A stretch of 64,000 bases of DNA from Neorhizobium sp. SHOUNA12A (GCF_023006505.1 NZ_JALBGV010000017.1:1-64000), one strand, 5' to 3'. Counted from the stretch's first letter, positions 45,476 through 54,689 are shown. Notes: generated from the letters alone by a model not told the origin. Translations and numbers: made by a program.

Positions 45476-46978
45476 TTACGGGTTGATCTTCGGGGGCTGG
45501 CCGAAGTTCGGCATGCCGGGCAGTCCCTGCTGGCTGGGCTGGGCCGGAGCGCCGTCCATCGGCGGCAAGCCGAAATTCGGCATCTGGTTGCCGCTGCCGT
45601 TGCCGAAGCCGGGGATTTCGATCTTGATCGTATTGAGGTCGACGTCCGGCGACTTGTCCAGCCAGTAGGTGACCGACTCGGGCCAGAAGATGATGATGCC
45701 GACCAGGATGAGCTGCATGCCGAGCCACGGAATGGCGCCGAGATAGATGTCCTTGGTCTTGACGCTTTTCGGGGCGATCGAGCGCAGGTAGAACAGCGCA
45801 AAGCCGAAGGGCGGGTGCATGAACGAGGTCTGCATGTTGACGCAGAGCAGCACCCCAAACCAGATCAGGTCGATGCCGAGCGCGTTCGCCACCGGCGCCA
45901 GCATCGGCAGGACGATGAAGGCGATTTCGAAGAAATCGAGGAAGAAGGCAAGGAAGAAAACGAAGATGTTGACAAAGATCAGGAAGCCGACCGCGCCGCC
46001 CGGGACGTGAGACAGCAGGAATTCGATCCACAGTCCGCCGTCCATGCCCTGGAAGACAAGGCTGAAACAGGTGGCGCCGACCAGGATGAAGACCACCATG
46101 GAGGTGATCGTCATGGTCGAATGCATGCCCTGCTTGATCAGGTCCCAGGTGAGGCGGCGGTGCATGGCGGCAAGCACCATGGCGCCGACGACGCCAAGAG
46201 CGCCGGCTTCAGTCGGGGTGGCCAGGCCCATGAAGATGGTACCGAGCACGAGGAAGATCAGCACGATCGACGGGATCATGCCCCAGAGGACCTTGAAGAC
46301 CAGCGCCGCATTGAGTTCACCGCGGGCTTCCAGCGGCAAAGCGGGCACGTCCTTCGGGCGGAAGATCGACATGGCGAGAATGAACAGCAGGAAGATCACC
46401 ACCTGCAGGATCGACGGGCCGATCGCACCGAGATACATGTCGCCGACCGAACGGCCGAGCTGGTCGGCAAGGACGATCAGCACGAGCGACGGCGGGATGA
46501 CCTGGGTGATCGTGCCGGATGCGGCGATGACGCCTGTCGCAATCCGCGGATTGTAGCCGTATTTCAGCATGATCGGCAGCGAGATCACGCCCATGGTGAT
46601 GACCGAGGCGGCGACCGTGCCGGTGATCGCGCCGAGGATGGCGCCGACCAGGATGACCGCATAGGCGAGACCGCCGGGAATGGCGCCGAACAGCTTGCCG
46701 GTGCCTTCGAGCAGGTCTTCGGCAAGGCCGCAGCGCTCGAGCACCGCTCCCATGAAGGTGAAGAAGGGGATGGCGAGCAGGAGATCGTTGGAGACGATCC
46801 CGAAGATGCGGAACGGCAGCGCCTGCAGGAAGGCGAATTCGAAATGGCCGGTGGCGATGCCGAGAAGGCCGAAGAACAGGCCGACGGCGGACAGCGAGAA
46901 GGCGACAGGGAACCCGTAGAGCATGAAAATGATCATGCCAAGGAACATTGCCGGCGGCATTATACCGTATTCGAACAT
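45476..46978 (-). CDS. TRAP transporter large permease (DctM family)
   Basis: A 500-residue DctM protein with 12-14 TM segments. Family marks are F-M-G-A-V-L-E-R-C-G-L-A-E, G-T-V-A-A-S-V and P-P-S-L-V-L-I-V. An unusual feature is the C-terminal tail (about residues 448-500), rich in Pro, Gly, Gln and Asn, with M-P-N-F-G-x-P-P repeated twice, beyond the normal DctM end. It is cotranscribed with dctQ and works with a TakP-like receptor. Confidence 0.92.
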   Translation of the reverse strand: MFEYGIMPPAMFLGMIIFMLYGFPVAFSLSAVGLFFGLLGIATGHFEFAFLQALPFRIFGIVSNDLLLAIPFFTFMGAVLERCGLAEDLLEGTGKLFGAIPGGLAYAVILVGAILGAITGTVAASVITMGVISLPIMLKYGYNPRIATGVIAASGTITQVIPPSLVLIVLADQLGRSVGDMYLGAIGPSILQVVIFLLFILAMSIFRPKDVPALPLEARGELNAALVFKVLWGMIPSIVLIFLVLGTIFMGLATPTEAGALGVVGAMVLAAMHRRLTWDLIKQGMHSTMTITSMVVFILVGATCFSLVFQGMDGGLWIEFLLSHVPGGAVGFLIFVNIFVFFLAFFLDFFEIAFIVLPMLAPVANALGIDLIWFGVLLCVNMQTSFMHPPFGFALFYLRSIAPKSVKTKDIYLGAIPWLGMQLILVGIIIFWPESVTYWLDKSPDVDLNTIKIEIPGFGNGSGNQMPNFGLPPMDGAPAQPSQQGLPGMPNFGQPPKINP

Positions 46979-47005
46979 GAGCGGCTTATTCCCCCGAAAT
47001 TCTTG

Positions 47006-47545
47006 TTATTGAAGCGGCTTTTCGTAGGTCGTATCGACCTGGAGGACGCCCATGAGGCCGGCGATGCGCTTTACCAATTCGGAAAATCCCTGCAGCGCCA
47101 GCAGGCTAAAGCCCGCGACGATGATCAGCTTGACCGGCCAGCGGATGAGGCCTCCGGCATTCGAAGACACCTCGCCCTGCGCCAAGGAAAGCGAGAAGAA
47201 GGGCCAGGAGAGCCAGGCGAGGTAAAGGCAGGCCGGAATGAGGAAGACGATCAGGCCGATCGCATCGATCCACAGCCGGGCGCGATCGGAAACTGCGCCG
47301 TAAATCAGGTCGACGCGGACGTGCTCGTTCAGCCGCAGCGTGTGGGAAGCGCCGAGCAGCACGATGAAGGCGAAGAGATACCACTGGATTTCAAGCCAGC
47401 CGTTGGAGCTGTAGTTGAAGAGGTAGCGGATGATGGCGTTGCCGGCGCTGATGAGCGTGCAGGCGAGGACCATATAGCCTGAAAATTTGCCGAGGATTTC
47501 GCTCACGCGATCGATGAGACCGCTGATCTTCAACAGTGCAGCCAT
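47006..47545 (-). CDS. TRAP transporter small permease (DctQ family)
   Basis: A 179-residue four-TM DctQ protein. The conserved W-L-E-I-Q-W-Y-L-F-A-F-I-V-L-L-G segment and N-E-H-V-R-V-D-L-I-Y motif are present. It pairs with DctM downstream (27-bp gap) to form the membrane part of the TRAP importer driven by an ion gradient. Confidence 0.92.
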   Translation of the reverse strand: MAALLKISGLIDRVSEILGKFSGYMVLACTLISAGNAIIRYLFNYSSNGWLEIQWYLFAFIVLLGASHTLRLNEHVRVDLIYGAVSDRARLWIDAIGLIVFLIPACLYLAWLSWPFFSLSLAQGEVSSNAGGLIRWPVKLIIVAGFSLLALQGFSELVKRIAGLMGVLQVDTTYEKPLQ

Positions 47546-47769
47546 GCTTTCCCCAATTCCAACAGGTCTCTCTTACCCCGCCCGTTCTTGGATGGCGATG
47601 TAAACGAAGGTCTAAGAAAAGGAAAGTCCCAACAAGTCAGGTTTTCGTCTATAAAAAGCCGGGATCGCAGGGTGTTTGTGCAGGCTCCGGAGGGGGTGCG
47701 CCTGTGCCGAAGGTTGCCTCCTAGAAATTTTAACCATCTCGTTGTCAATTTGTTCAGCAAACTCTCAAG

Positions 47770-47791
47770 AACCCCCCAATGAAAGGGGGTT
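47770..47791 (+). promoter_or_regulatory. Hairpin in the leader of the PAS-GGDEF-EAL gene
   Basis: AACCCCC and GGGGGTT are separated by 8 nt, in the untranslated stretch before the chosen start at 47863. It could be an attenuator-like hairpin; the run after it is not T-rich. The 317-bp gap 47546-47862 otherwise holds only the dctQ and GGDEF-EAL promoters, which I could not place. Confidence 0.35.
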
Positions 47792-47862
47792 ACGTGGCTC
47801 GTGAACAAGCAATTTTTAAAGGGTTTCCCGCAGTGTCGACCGGAAGACAAGGGATGAACCCG

Positions 47863-50184
47863 ATGAAAGAGACAGAAGCGAAGACGCTGTCGACGGATGT
47901 GTATCTGTCGTTCGTCACGTCGCTATTTGGAAATCGCGGCACATTGTGGACCGGCGTGGTCGTTCACGTCCTGTGGTGCCTGCTCGTTTTCCATTACAGC
48001 GGTGCGCAATTCTATCTCCTGTTCGCCTGCGGTTTCGCGGCCGTCTTTGCCTATCGCATGTACTGGTTCCAGCGGTTCGACAAGGTGGACAAGGCGTCGC
48101 TCACCTATGACGGCATCGCCGCCTGGGAGCAGCAATATGTGATCGGGGCGTTCCTGGCTGCCTTTCTGCTCGGCATCGCCAGCGGCTACGCCCTGCTCGT
48201 GCTGGAAAACCCGTTCGTCGGCTTCACCTGCATCGCCATGACGCTTGGCTCGATGATGTCGATCGTCGGCCGCAACTACGGCTCGCGCATCGCCGTCGAC
48301 CTCCAGACGCTCGGCTGCTGCGGCCCGATCCTGATCGCCTGCCTGTTCACCGAGGACCTGCATCTCGCTCTGATGTCGCTGCTGCTCATCCCCTTCGGTC
48401 TCACCACGCGGTCGATGGCCAACGGCGTGCGCGAGTTTCTTTATGAAAACGTCATCGCCTCGCGGAAGATGGCGATCATCGCCGGCCGCTTCGATATCGC
48501 CTTGAAGACGATTTCCCACGGCCTGGTGATGCTCGACGGCGAAGGCAAGATCCAGGTGATCAACCGCCGCGCCCGCGATCTGCTCGGTCTCGACAAGAAG
48601 AGCGACCTCAAGGACCGCGATTTCGCCGCCGTGCTCTGCGAAGATGCGGAGAATGCGCCGGAAACCATCCTGCGGCAGCTTTCCAAGCTCGCAGACGGCT
48701 CGCTCGAACGCGCGCTCTTCAAGTTCAAGGACGACCGCCATCTCGAATTTTCGGTCAGCCCCCGTTCCGACGGTGGCGTCGTGCTGATCTTCGAAGATGT
48801 TACCGCCCGTCTCGCCGCCGAGGAGAAGGTGCTGCACATGGTGCGGTTCGACGCCCTGACCGGCCTGCCGAACCGCGGTCATTTCGCGGATCTTGCCACC
48901 AAGAAGCTGAAGCGCCGCGGCGAAGCCCTGGCAGCACTCGCCGTGTTCGACGTCGACGGCTTCAAGCATGTCAACGACCTGCGCGGCCATGTGATCGGCG
49001 ACCGGCTGCTCGCGGCGATCTCGGCAAGGCTTTCGGCAATGAAGACCGACGGCCTGCTGGCAGGCCGCCTGGTCGGCGACGAATTTGTCGTGCTGCTGAC
49101 CGGCGGCGACGACGATTGCGAACTGGAGCGTCAGGTCCGCCGCATTCACGCCGAGATCCAGGGCGACTATTATGTCGACGGACTTCGCCTTCCCGTTTCG
49201 ATGAACAGCGGCTGCGTCGTGCTGCCGTCGCAGGACTTCGATATGGAAAACTGGCAGATCAAGGCGGATCTTGCCCTCAACCATGCGAAATCGACCGGCA
49301 ACGGCACGCTGACGGCGTTCCGTTCGGAGATGGACGCCCAGTATATCGACGAGCAGAAGCTTCGTGTCGACCTCCGCCAGGCGATCGAGAACCGCGGTCT
49401 GCATGTCGTCTACCAGCCGATGTACCGTCCCGACGGCTCCGGCATCGAATGCAGCGAGGCGCTGGTGCGCTGGCGCCATCCGGAGCGCGGCATGGTCGGG
49501 CCGAATGTCTTCATCCCCATGGCCGAGGATATGGGGCTCGTTTCGCATATCACCCATCTGGTGCTCGATCAGGCCTGCCGCGACTGCGCGACCTGGCCGG
49601 AGCCGATGGCTGTCTCCGTCAACCTCTCGATCCAGGACCTGCGCAACGACGATATCGTCGGTTACGTGGCGGACGTGCTGAAGCGTTATTCGGTCGATCC
49701 GTCGCGGCTGCATCTCGAAGTGACGGAAAGCTGCTTCATGGACGAGCCGGTGGCGGTCAGCGCCATCCTCAACCAGTTCCGCGTGACCGGCGTGACGATC
49801 GCCATCGACGATTTCGGCACCGGCTTCTCGAGCCTCAGCTATCTGGATTCCCTGCCGCTCGACGTGGTCAAGATCGACCGTGCGTTCATCCGCAATATTG
49901 TCGAGGACCAGCGCAAGCTGAAGCTCCTGCGCGGCATAGTGCATCTGTCCCGGGAGCTCGGCCTCAAGATCGTCGTCGAAGGCGTGGAGACGAAGGAGCA
50001 GCTCGCGCTGGTCAATCGCCATCGGTTCTCCGACCTAGTCCAGGGGTACGTGTTTTCGATGCCGGTGGCTTCCGAAAAGATCATCGAATTGGCTGCCGAG
50101 GGCGCTTCCGCGGCCAAGCTCTCGGCCGTTCGGCGTGGTGCCAAAAGCGCACAGGCCTCGCCTCTTCGGGCCGCGGTGCGTTAA
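47863..50184 (+). CDS. PAS-GGDEF-EAL protein with degenerate cyclase motif
   Basis: 773 residues from the ATG at 47863 (M-K-E-T-E-A): about five TM helices (residues 25-180), PAS (about 205-320), GGDEF (about 325-490) and EAL (about 495-760). The cyclase motif reads V-G-D-E-F (404-408), with the first Gly replaced by Val. The E-A-L (532-534), D-D-F-G-T-G and E-G-V-E-T motifs of the phosphodiesterase are intact. It should therefore be mainly a c-di-GMP phosphodiesterase whose GGDEF may bind GTP. An ATG at 47854 or 47779 is possible, but AAGGG precedes this one at the right distance. Confidence 0.88.
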   Translation: MKETEAKTLSTDVYLSFVTSLFGNRGTLWTGVVVHVLWCLLVFHYSGAQFYLLFACGFAAVFAYRMYWFQRFDKVDKASLTYDGIAAWEQQYVIGAFLAAFLLGIASGYALLVLENPFVGFTCIAMTLGSMMSIVGRNYGSRIAVDLQTLGCCGPILIACLFTEDLHLALMSLLLIPFGLTTRSMANGVREFLYENVIASRKMAIIAGRFDIALKTISHGLVMLDGEGKIQVINRRARDLLGLDKKSDLKDRDFAAVLCEDAENAPETILRQLSKLADGSLERALFKFKDDRHLEFSVSPRSDGGVVLIFEDVTARLAAEEKVLHMVRFDALTGLPNRGHFADLATKKLKRRGEALAALAVFDVDGFKHVNDLRGHVIGDRLLAAISARLSAMKTDGLLAGRLVGDEFVVLLTGGDDDCELERQVRRIHAEIQGDYYVDGLRLPVSMNSGCVVLPSQDFDMENWQIKADLALNHAKSTGNGTLTAFRSEMDAQYIDEQKLRVDLRQAIENRGLHVVYQPMYRPDGSGIECSEALVRWRHPERGMVGPNVFIPMAEDMGLVSHITHLVLDQACRDCATWPEPMAVSVNLSIQDLRNDDIVGYVADVLKRYSVDPSRLHLEVTESCFMDEPVAVSAILNQFRVTGVTIAIDDFGTGFSSLSYLDSLPLDVVKIDRAFIRNIVEDQRKLKLLRGIVHLSRELGLKIVVEGVETKEQLALVNRHRFSDLVQGYVFSMPVASEKIIELAAEGASAAKLSAVRRGAKSAQASPLRAAVR

Positions 50185-50239
50185 ACTCCGCTTAAAATCA
50201 GGACAGTGTTAACGGTTTTGGGACGTTAGGAAACGTCCG

Positions 50240-50258
50240 TTAACCGTTTGTTAACCAT
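50240..50258. promoter_or_regulatory. CtrA-type site TTAA-N7-TTAACC
   Basis: TTAA-CCGTTTG-TTAACC matches the alphaproteobacterial CtrA consensus TTAA-N7-TTAAC exactly. It is 81 bp before the FeeM-like gene. Confidence 0.65.
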
Positions 50259-50318
50259 ATCATTTAGAATTTTACTCAATTCGCGTATCATTCATTGCGG
50301 GCTATGGGTCTTTTAGGG

Positions 50319-50333
50319 TTAATCCTTGGTTAA
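50319..50333. promoter_or_regulatory. Second CtrA-type site TTAA-N7-TTAA
   Basis: TTAA-TCCTTGG-TTAA lies 5 bp before the ATG at 50339, close enough to block transcription or translation initiation. This favours repression, or a downstream start at 50354. Confidence 0.55.
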
Positions 50334-50338
50334 AGCCC

Positions 50339-51112
50339 ATGGAACAAAACCCAATGCCAATAGATAAGTCCTTTTCGGACGGAAACTTTTCAGCCAAGCT
50401 TCTCTCCACCCTCGACCATGTCGAATACCGACGGATCGAGAGCAACGAGGATTTCGAAGATATCGCCCGGCTTCGATACAGGGCCTACAAGACACACAAC
50501 GTGCTGCCGGTCGCGGCGACCAAGCTCATCGACGAGATCGACTTCGACAAGAATGCGCATGTCTTCGGCGTCTATTACGACGAGGAACTTGTCAGTACGA
50601 TCCGCCTCCACCACGTCACGCCGGAGCATCGGGTCTGCCAGTCGATCAGCATTTTCCCGGAAGCCGTGAATGGCCTTCTCGATGCCGGCATGACGCTGAT
50701 CGACTCGGCGCGTTTTGCGATAGCCCCGGAATATGCCAGCGAACTTTCGGCCATGCCTTACCTGACGGTGCGGCTGACGCCGGTTGCGGCGATCTATTTC
50801 GATGCGGACCGCGTGCTGCAGCCGATCCGTCCGGCGCATGCGGCATTTTACCGCCGGTTCTTCTATGCCCAGCCGGTCGTGCCGCCGCGGCGGATCCCGC
50901 AATACGATTTCGATCTGATGCTGCTCGCCTCGCAGACCCGCGAACTGCGCTCCAAGATGATGAAGCGCTTCCCGGCATTCCAGTCGGAGGCCTACGAGCG
51001 CCGTCTGCTGTTTGCACGCTCCTCGAATTTCGACACCGCGCCGCTTACCATCCTGCCGACGGCCCGTATCGCCGGCCGCCCGAACTCCCCCGAAATGTCC
51101 TACCTCACCTGA
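50339..51112 (+). CDS. LuxI/FeeM-like N-acyl amino acid (autoinducer-type) synthase
   Basis: 257 residues with the acyl-synthase GNAT-like pattern: R-L-R-Y-R-A-Y (Arg with aromatic partner), D-E-I-D-F-D (two Asp at LuxI spacing) and S-T-I-R-L (Arg near residue 89). It is related to FeeM-type N-acyl amino acid synthases rather than a classical LuxI, so it may make a long-chain N-acyl signal or lipid. No LuxR gene is adjacent. The gene follows a GGDEF-EAL gene and has two CtrA-type sites upstream. Start may be 50354 (M-P-I-D-K). Confidence 0.7.
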   Translation: MEQNPMPIDKSFSDGNFSAKLLSTLDHVEYRRIESNEDFEDIARLRYRAYKTHNVLPVAATKLIDEIDFDKNAHVFGVYYDEELVSTIRLHHVTPEHRVCQSISIFPEAVNGLLDAGMTLIDSARFAIAPEYASELSAMPYLTVRLTPVAAIYFDADRVLQPIRPAHAAFYRRFFYAQPVVPPRRIPQYDFDLMLLASQTRELRSKMMKRFPAFQSEAYERRLLFARSSNFDTAPLTILPTARIAGRPNSPEMSYLT

Positions 51113-51301
51113 AGGTCGCGCTCCGGCGTACCGGAAGCCATTGTGGCGGCATTGCGCTTTCCTGCTGCTTTGTGTAAGGCCTGAAGAGACGCCGATCCTG
51201 CCGAACGACGGCATGATTCCGGATGTCGACACGGGTTTTCCCGCACGCGCCGACGCTTTGATCAAGCGGGCCGCGTGCGGCTGATGAAGGAGACGGGACT
51301 G

Positions 51302-51526
51302 ATGGACAATCACCATAGCGGGCCGGTGGAAACGGGTGCTTCGATGGACTATTCGGAACACGACAAGACCTACAACGCCTTCATCGCGGGTGCGAAATGG
51401 GGCACGATGGTCATCGTTGTTCTGATGATCGCCATGGCTGCCGGTTTCTTCGGCGGAGCGGGCTTCATTGGCAGCCTCCTCGTTTTCATCATTCTCACTA
51501 TAGCCGGCGTTTTCCTGCTGCGTTGA
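51302..51526 (+). CDS. aa3-type cytochrome c oxidase subunit IV
   Basis: A 74-residue single-TM protein of the bacterial aa3 oxidase subunit IV family: M-D-Y-S-E-H-D-K-T-Y-N-A-F-I near the middle, then the TM helix. It associates with the haem-copper oxidase, but no ctaDCE genes are near. The ATG at 51302 follows AAGGAG. An upstream in-frame ATG at 51275 is less likely. Confidence 0.82.
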   Translation: MDNHHSGPVETGASMDYSEHDKTYNAFIAGAKWGTMVIVVLMIAMAAGFFGGAGFIGSLLVFIILTIAGVFLLR

Positions 51527-51612
51527 TCCGGTTCGGCCAACCCGGCCACCGGCTTTGAGGCAGGGCGAAGTCTTTCGCCCGCCTTGCGATATCGACTGGG
51601 AGGAGACAGTCT

Positions 51613-52878
51613 TTGCCGAAGATCGTATTTGTATGCCGTGAAGGTTCCGACGAACCGCGCGTCGCCGCTTCGCCCGAGAGCGTCAAGCGGCTCACCGGCC
51701 TCGGGCTCTCGGTCGTGATCGAGAGCGGCGCAGGCCTTGCCTCCGGTGTTCGCGATGTGGATTTCGAAGCCACCGGTGCCCGCATAGCCGGTGCCGGCGA
51801 GGTCGGCTCGGCCGATATCATCCTTCGGGTCAACCGGCCTACGGTGACCGAGATGGCGTCCTACAGACCAGGCGCCGTCGTGTTTGCGGTCATGGATCCC
51901 TACGGCAACGAGGCCGCTCTTGCGGACATGGCGAAAGCCGGGCTCACCACGTTTGCCATGGAACTGATGCCGCGCATCACCCGCGCCCAGTCGATGGACG
52001 TGCTGTCCTCCCAGGCGAACCTTGCCGGATACCGCGCCGTCATCGACGCATCCCATGAATACGGCCGCGCCATGCCGATGATGATGACCGCCGCCGGCAC
52101 CGTTCCGGCCGCAAAAGTCTTCGTCATGGGCGCCGGTGTCGCCGGCCTGCAGGCGATCGCCACGGCCCGTCGTCTCGGCGCCGTGGTTTCGGCGACCGAC
52201 GTGCGCCCCGCTGCCAAGGAACAGGTCGCCTCGCTCGGCGCCAAGTTCATCGCGGTCGAGGACGAGGAATTCAAGGCGGCCGAAACGGCTGCCGGTTACG
52301 CCAAGCCGATGTCGGAAGCCTATCAGGCCAAACAGGCGGCTCTGGTTGCCGAGCATATCGCAAAGCAGGACATCGTCATCACGACGGCCCTCATTCCCGG
52401 CCGTCCTGCGCCCAAACTGGTGTCGCGCGCCATGCTGGCGTCGATGAAGCCGGGTTCGGTGGCGGTCGACCTCGCCGTCGAGCGCGGCGGCAATATAGAA
52501 GGCTCCGAAAAGGGCAAGGTTGCGGATGTCGAGGGCGTCACCGTCATCGGTTATGCCAATGTCGCCGGCCGCATCGCCGCCTCCGCTTCGGCGCTTTATG
52601 CCCGCAACCTGTTCGCCTTCATCGAGACTGTGGTCGACAAGGGCACCAAGGAGTTTGCGGTCAATCCCGAGGACGAGCTCGTCAAGGCGACCATGCTGAC
52701 CCATGGCGGACAGGTCGTGCATCCCAATTTTGCGGCAGCTGCGGCCGCATTTGTCGTTGACGCTTCCGTTGCTGCGCCAACCGCAGCCCCGGCAGCCGGA
52801 CCGGCCCGCGCCCGCAAAAAGCCTGCCGCCGTTGACGCCGAAAGAGGCGGGGACGCCACAGCCGAGGAGAAGCTTTGA
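51613..52878 (+). CDS. pntAA: NAD(P) transhydrogenase subunit alpha part 1 (NAD-binding domain I)
   Basis: 421 residues with the alanine-dehydrogenase-like N-domain and the Rossmann motif V-F-V-M-G-A-G-V-A-G-L-Q-A (about 170-182). The start is TTG at 51613, supported by GGAGGAGACAG. The C-terminal Ala/Pro-rich end (T-A-A-P-A-A-G-P) links to the membrane part. In this split form alpha1, alpha2 and beta are separate proteins. Its stop overlaps the start of alpha2 by 1 bp. Confidence 0.93.
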   Translation: MPKIVFVCREGSDEPRVAASPESVKRLTGLGLSVVIESGAGLASGVRDVDFEATGARIAGAGEVGSADIILRVNRPTVTEMASYRPGAVVFAVMDPYGNEAALADMAKAGLTTFAMELMPRITRAQSMDVLSSQANLAGYRAVIDASHEYGRAMPMMMTAAGTVPAAKVFVMGAGVAGLQAIATARRLGAVVSATDVRPAAKEQVASLGAKFIAVEDEEFKAAETAAGYAKPMSEAYQAKQAALVAEHIAKQDIVITTALIPGRPAPKLVSRAMLASMKPGSVAVDLAVERGGNIEGSEKGKVADVEGVTVIGYANVAGRIAASASALYARNLFAFIETVVDKGTKEFAVNPEDELVKATMLTHGGQVVHPNFAAAAAAFVVDASVAAPTAAPAAGPARARKKPAAVDAERGGDATAEEKL

Positions 52879-53276
52879 TGGCCAGTGAAGCAATGGACAA
52901 GGCGCTGGAACAGCTCGATCAGGCCGTGACCGCCGTGATGAGCGCTGCCGCCCAGGCGCCGGAAGCCGCGAGTGCTGCAACCGGTGGGGCGATCGATCCA
53001 TTCGTGTTTCGGCTGGCGATCTTCGTGCTGTCGATCTTCGTCGGTTATTACGTGGTCTGGTCGGTGACGCCGGCGCTGCATACGCCGCTGATGGCGGTCA
53101 CCAACGCGATCTCTTCGGTTATCGTCGTCGGCGCGCTGCTTGCGGTCGGCATATCGGCGAGCGGCTTTGCGACCGGCTTCGGTTTCGTGGCGCTGGTGCT
53201 CGTTTCGGTGAACATCTTCGGCGGCTTCCTGGTGACCAGCCGGATGCTCGCCATGTACAAGAAAAAAGATCGCTGA
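52878..53276 (+). CDS. pntAB: NAD(P) transhydrogenase subunit alpha part 2 (membrane domain)
   Basis: 132 residues with an acidic/Ala-rich N-terminus and four hydrophobic segments, the alpha-chain membrane part of transhydrogenase (domain II). F-G-G-F-L-V-T-S-R-M-L is typical. An in-frame TTG at 52875 precedes the ATG; I chose the ATG, overlapping the pntAA stop (TGATG). Confidence 0.93.
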   Translation: MASEAMDKALEQLDQAVTAVMSAAAQAPEAASAATGGAIDPFVFRLAIFVLSIFVGYYVVWSVTPALHTPLMAVTNAISSVIVVGALLAVGISASGFATGFGFVALVLVSVNIFGGFLVTSRMLAMYKKKDR

Positions 53277-53288
53277 GGGTTCGGATAC

Positions 53289-54689
53289 ATGTCGCAGAGC
53301 CTCGCAGCCTTCCTCTATCTCGTCTCCGGCGTGCTGTTCATTATGGCGCTCCGGGGCCTTTCCCACCCGACGACCAGCCGCAAGGGCAATGTCTACGGCA
53401 TGGTCGGCATGGGTATCGCCATCGTCACCACGCTGCTGCTTGCCACGCCGACGTTCGGCGGCTTCATCCTGATCGTGCTGGCGCTCAGCCTCGGCGGTGG
53501 GGCAGGGGCTTATATCGCCCGCACCATTCCGATGACGGCGATGCCGCAGCTCGTCGCCGGCTTCCACTCGCTAGTCGGCTTTGCCGCTGTGATGGTGGCG
53601 GCGGCAGCACTTTATGCGCCGGATTCCTTCGGCATCGGCGCGATCGGCCATATCCACGGCCAGGCGCTGATCGAGCTGGCGCTCGGCGCGGCGATCGGCG
53701 CGATCACCTTTACCGGCTCGGTCATCGCCTTCCTGAAGCTCGACGGGCGGATGTCCGGCAAGCCGATCATGCTGCCCTACCGGCACGCCATCAATATCGG
53801 CCTGCTGGTGCTGGTCGTCGTCTTCATTTTCGGTCTGGTGCAGACCGAAAGCCATTTCGACTTCTGGCTCGTCGTGGTGCTGGCATTGGCGCTCGGCGTT
53901 CTCCTGATCGTGCCGATCGGCGGCGCCGACATGCCGGTCGTCGTCTCGATGCTGAATTCCTATTCCGGCTGGGCCGCCGCCGGCATCGGGTTCACGCTTG
54001 GCAATCTCGCGCTGATCATCACCGGTGCGCTGGTAGGCTCCTCGGGCGCGATCCTTTCCTACATCATGTGCAAGGGGATGAACCGCTCCTTCGTTTCGGT
54101 CATCCTGGGCGGCTTCGGCGGCGAGACGGCGTCTGCTGCCGGCGACGACGGCGTGCAGCGGACGGTGAAGCAGGGTTCCGCCGACGACGCGGCCTTCCTG
54201 ATGTCGAACGCCGAGAAGGTGATCATCGTGCCGGGTTACGGCATGGCGGTCGCCCAGGCGCAGCATGCGCTGCGAGAACTCGCCGATACGCTGAAAAGCC
54301 ACGGCGTTGAGGTCAAGTACGCGATCCATCCGGTCGCCGGCCGTATGCCGGGCCATATGAACGTGCTGCTCGCCGAAGCCAACGTGCCCTATGACGAGGT
54401 CTTCGAACTGGAAGACATCAATGCGGAGTTCGCGCAGGCCGACGTCGCCTATGTCATCGGCGCCAACGACGTCACCAACCCTGCGGCCCGCGACGACAAG
54501 ACCTCCCCGATCTACGGCATGCCGATCCTCGACGTCGACAAGGCCAAGACCTGCCTGTTCGTCAAGCGGTCGCTCGGCTCGGGCTATGCCGGCATCGACA
54601 ACACGCTGTTCTACAAGGATGGCACGATGATGCTGCTCGGCGATGCCAAGAAGATGACCGAGGACATCGTCAAGGCGATGAAGCACTGA
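53289..54689 (+). CDS. pntB: NAD(P) transhydrogenase subunit beta
   Basis: 466 residues: nine or so TM helices (1-265) and the NADP-binding domain III with G-Y-G-M-A-V-A-Q-A-Q (about 317-326), H-P-V-A-G-R-M-P-G-H-M-N-V-L-L and I-G-A-N-D-V-T-N-P-A. It completes the proton-driven NADPH-forming enzyme. A terminator follows. Confidence 0.95.
   Translation: MSQSLAAFLYLVSGVLFIMALRGLSHPTTSRKGNVYGMVGMGIAIVTTLLLATPTFGGFILIVLALSLGGGAGAYIARTIPMTAMPQLVAGFHSLVGFAAVMVAAAALYAPDSFGIGAIGHIHGQALIELALGAAIGAITFTGSVIAFLKLDGRMSGKPIMLPYRHAINIGLLVLVVVFIFGLVQTESHFDFWLVVVLALALGVLLIVPIGGADMPVVVSMLNSYSGWAAAGIGFTLGNLALIITGALVGSSGAILSYIMCKGMNRSFVSVILGGFGGETASAAGDDGVQRTVKQGSADDAAFLMSNAEKVIIVPGYGMAVAQAQHALRELADTLKSHGVEVKYAIHPVAGRMPGHMNVLLAEANVPYDEVFELEDINAEFAQADVAYVIGANDVTNPAARDDKTSPIYGMPILDVDKAKTCLFVKRSLGSGYAGIDNTLFYKDGTMMLLGDAKKMTEDIVKAMKH

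Noticed and set aside
45815..47482. 555-codon plus-strand frame antisense to dctMQ
   Set aside because: Very Glu/Asp/Arg-rich shadow of permease genes.
47923..50022. 699-codon minus-strand frame antisense to the PAS-GGDEF-EAL gene
   Set aside because: Antisense shadow; composition is Asp/His/Arg-rich and repeats nothing known.
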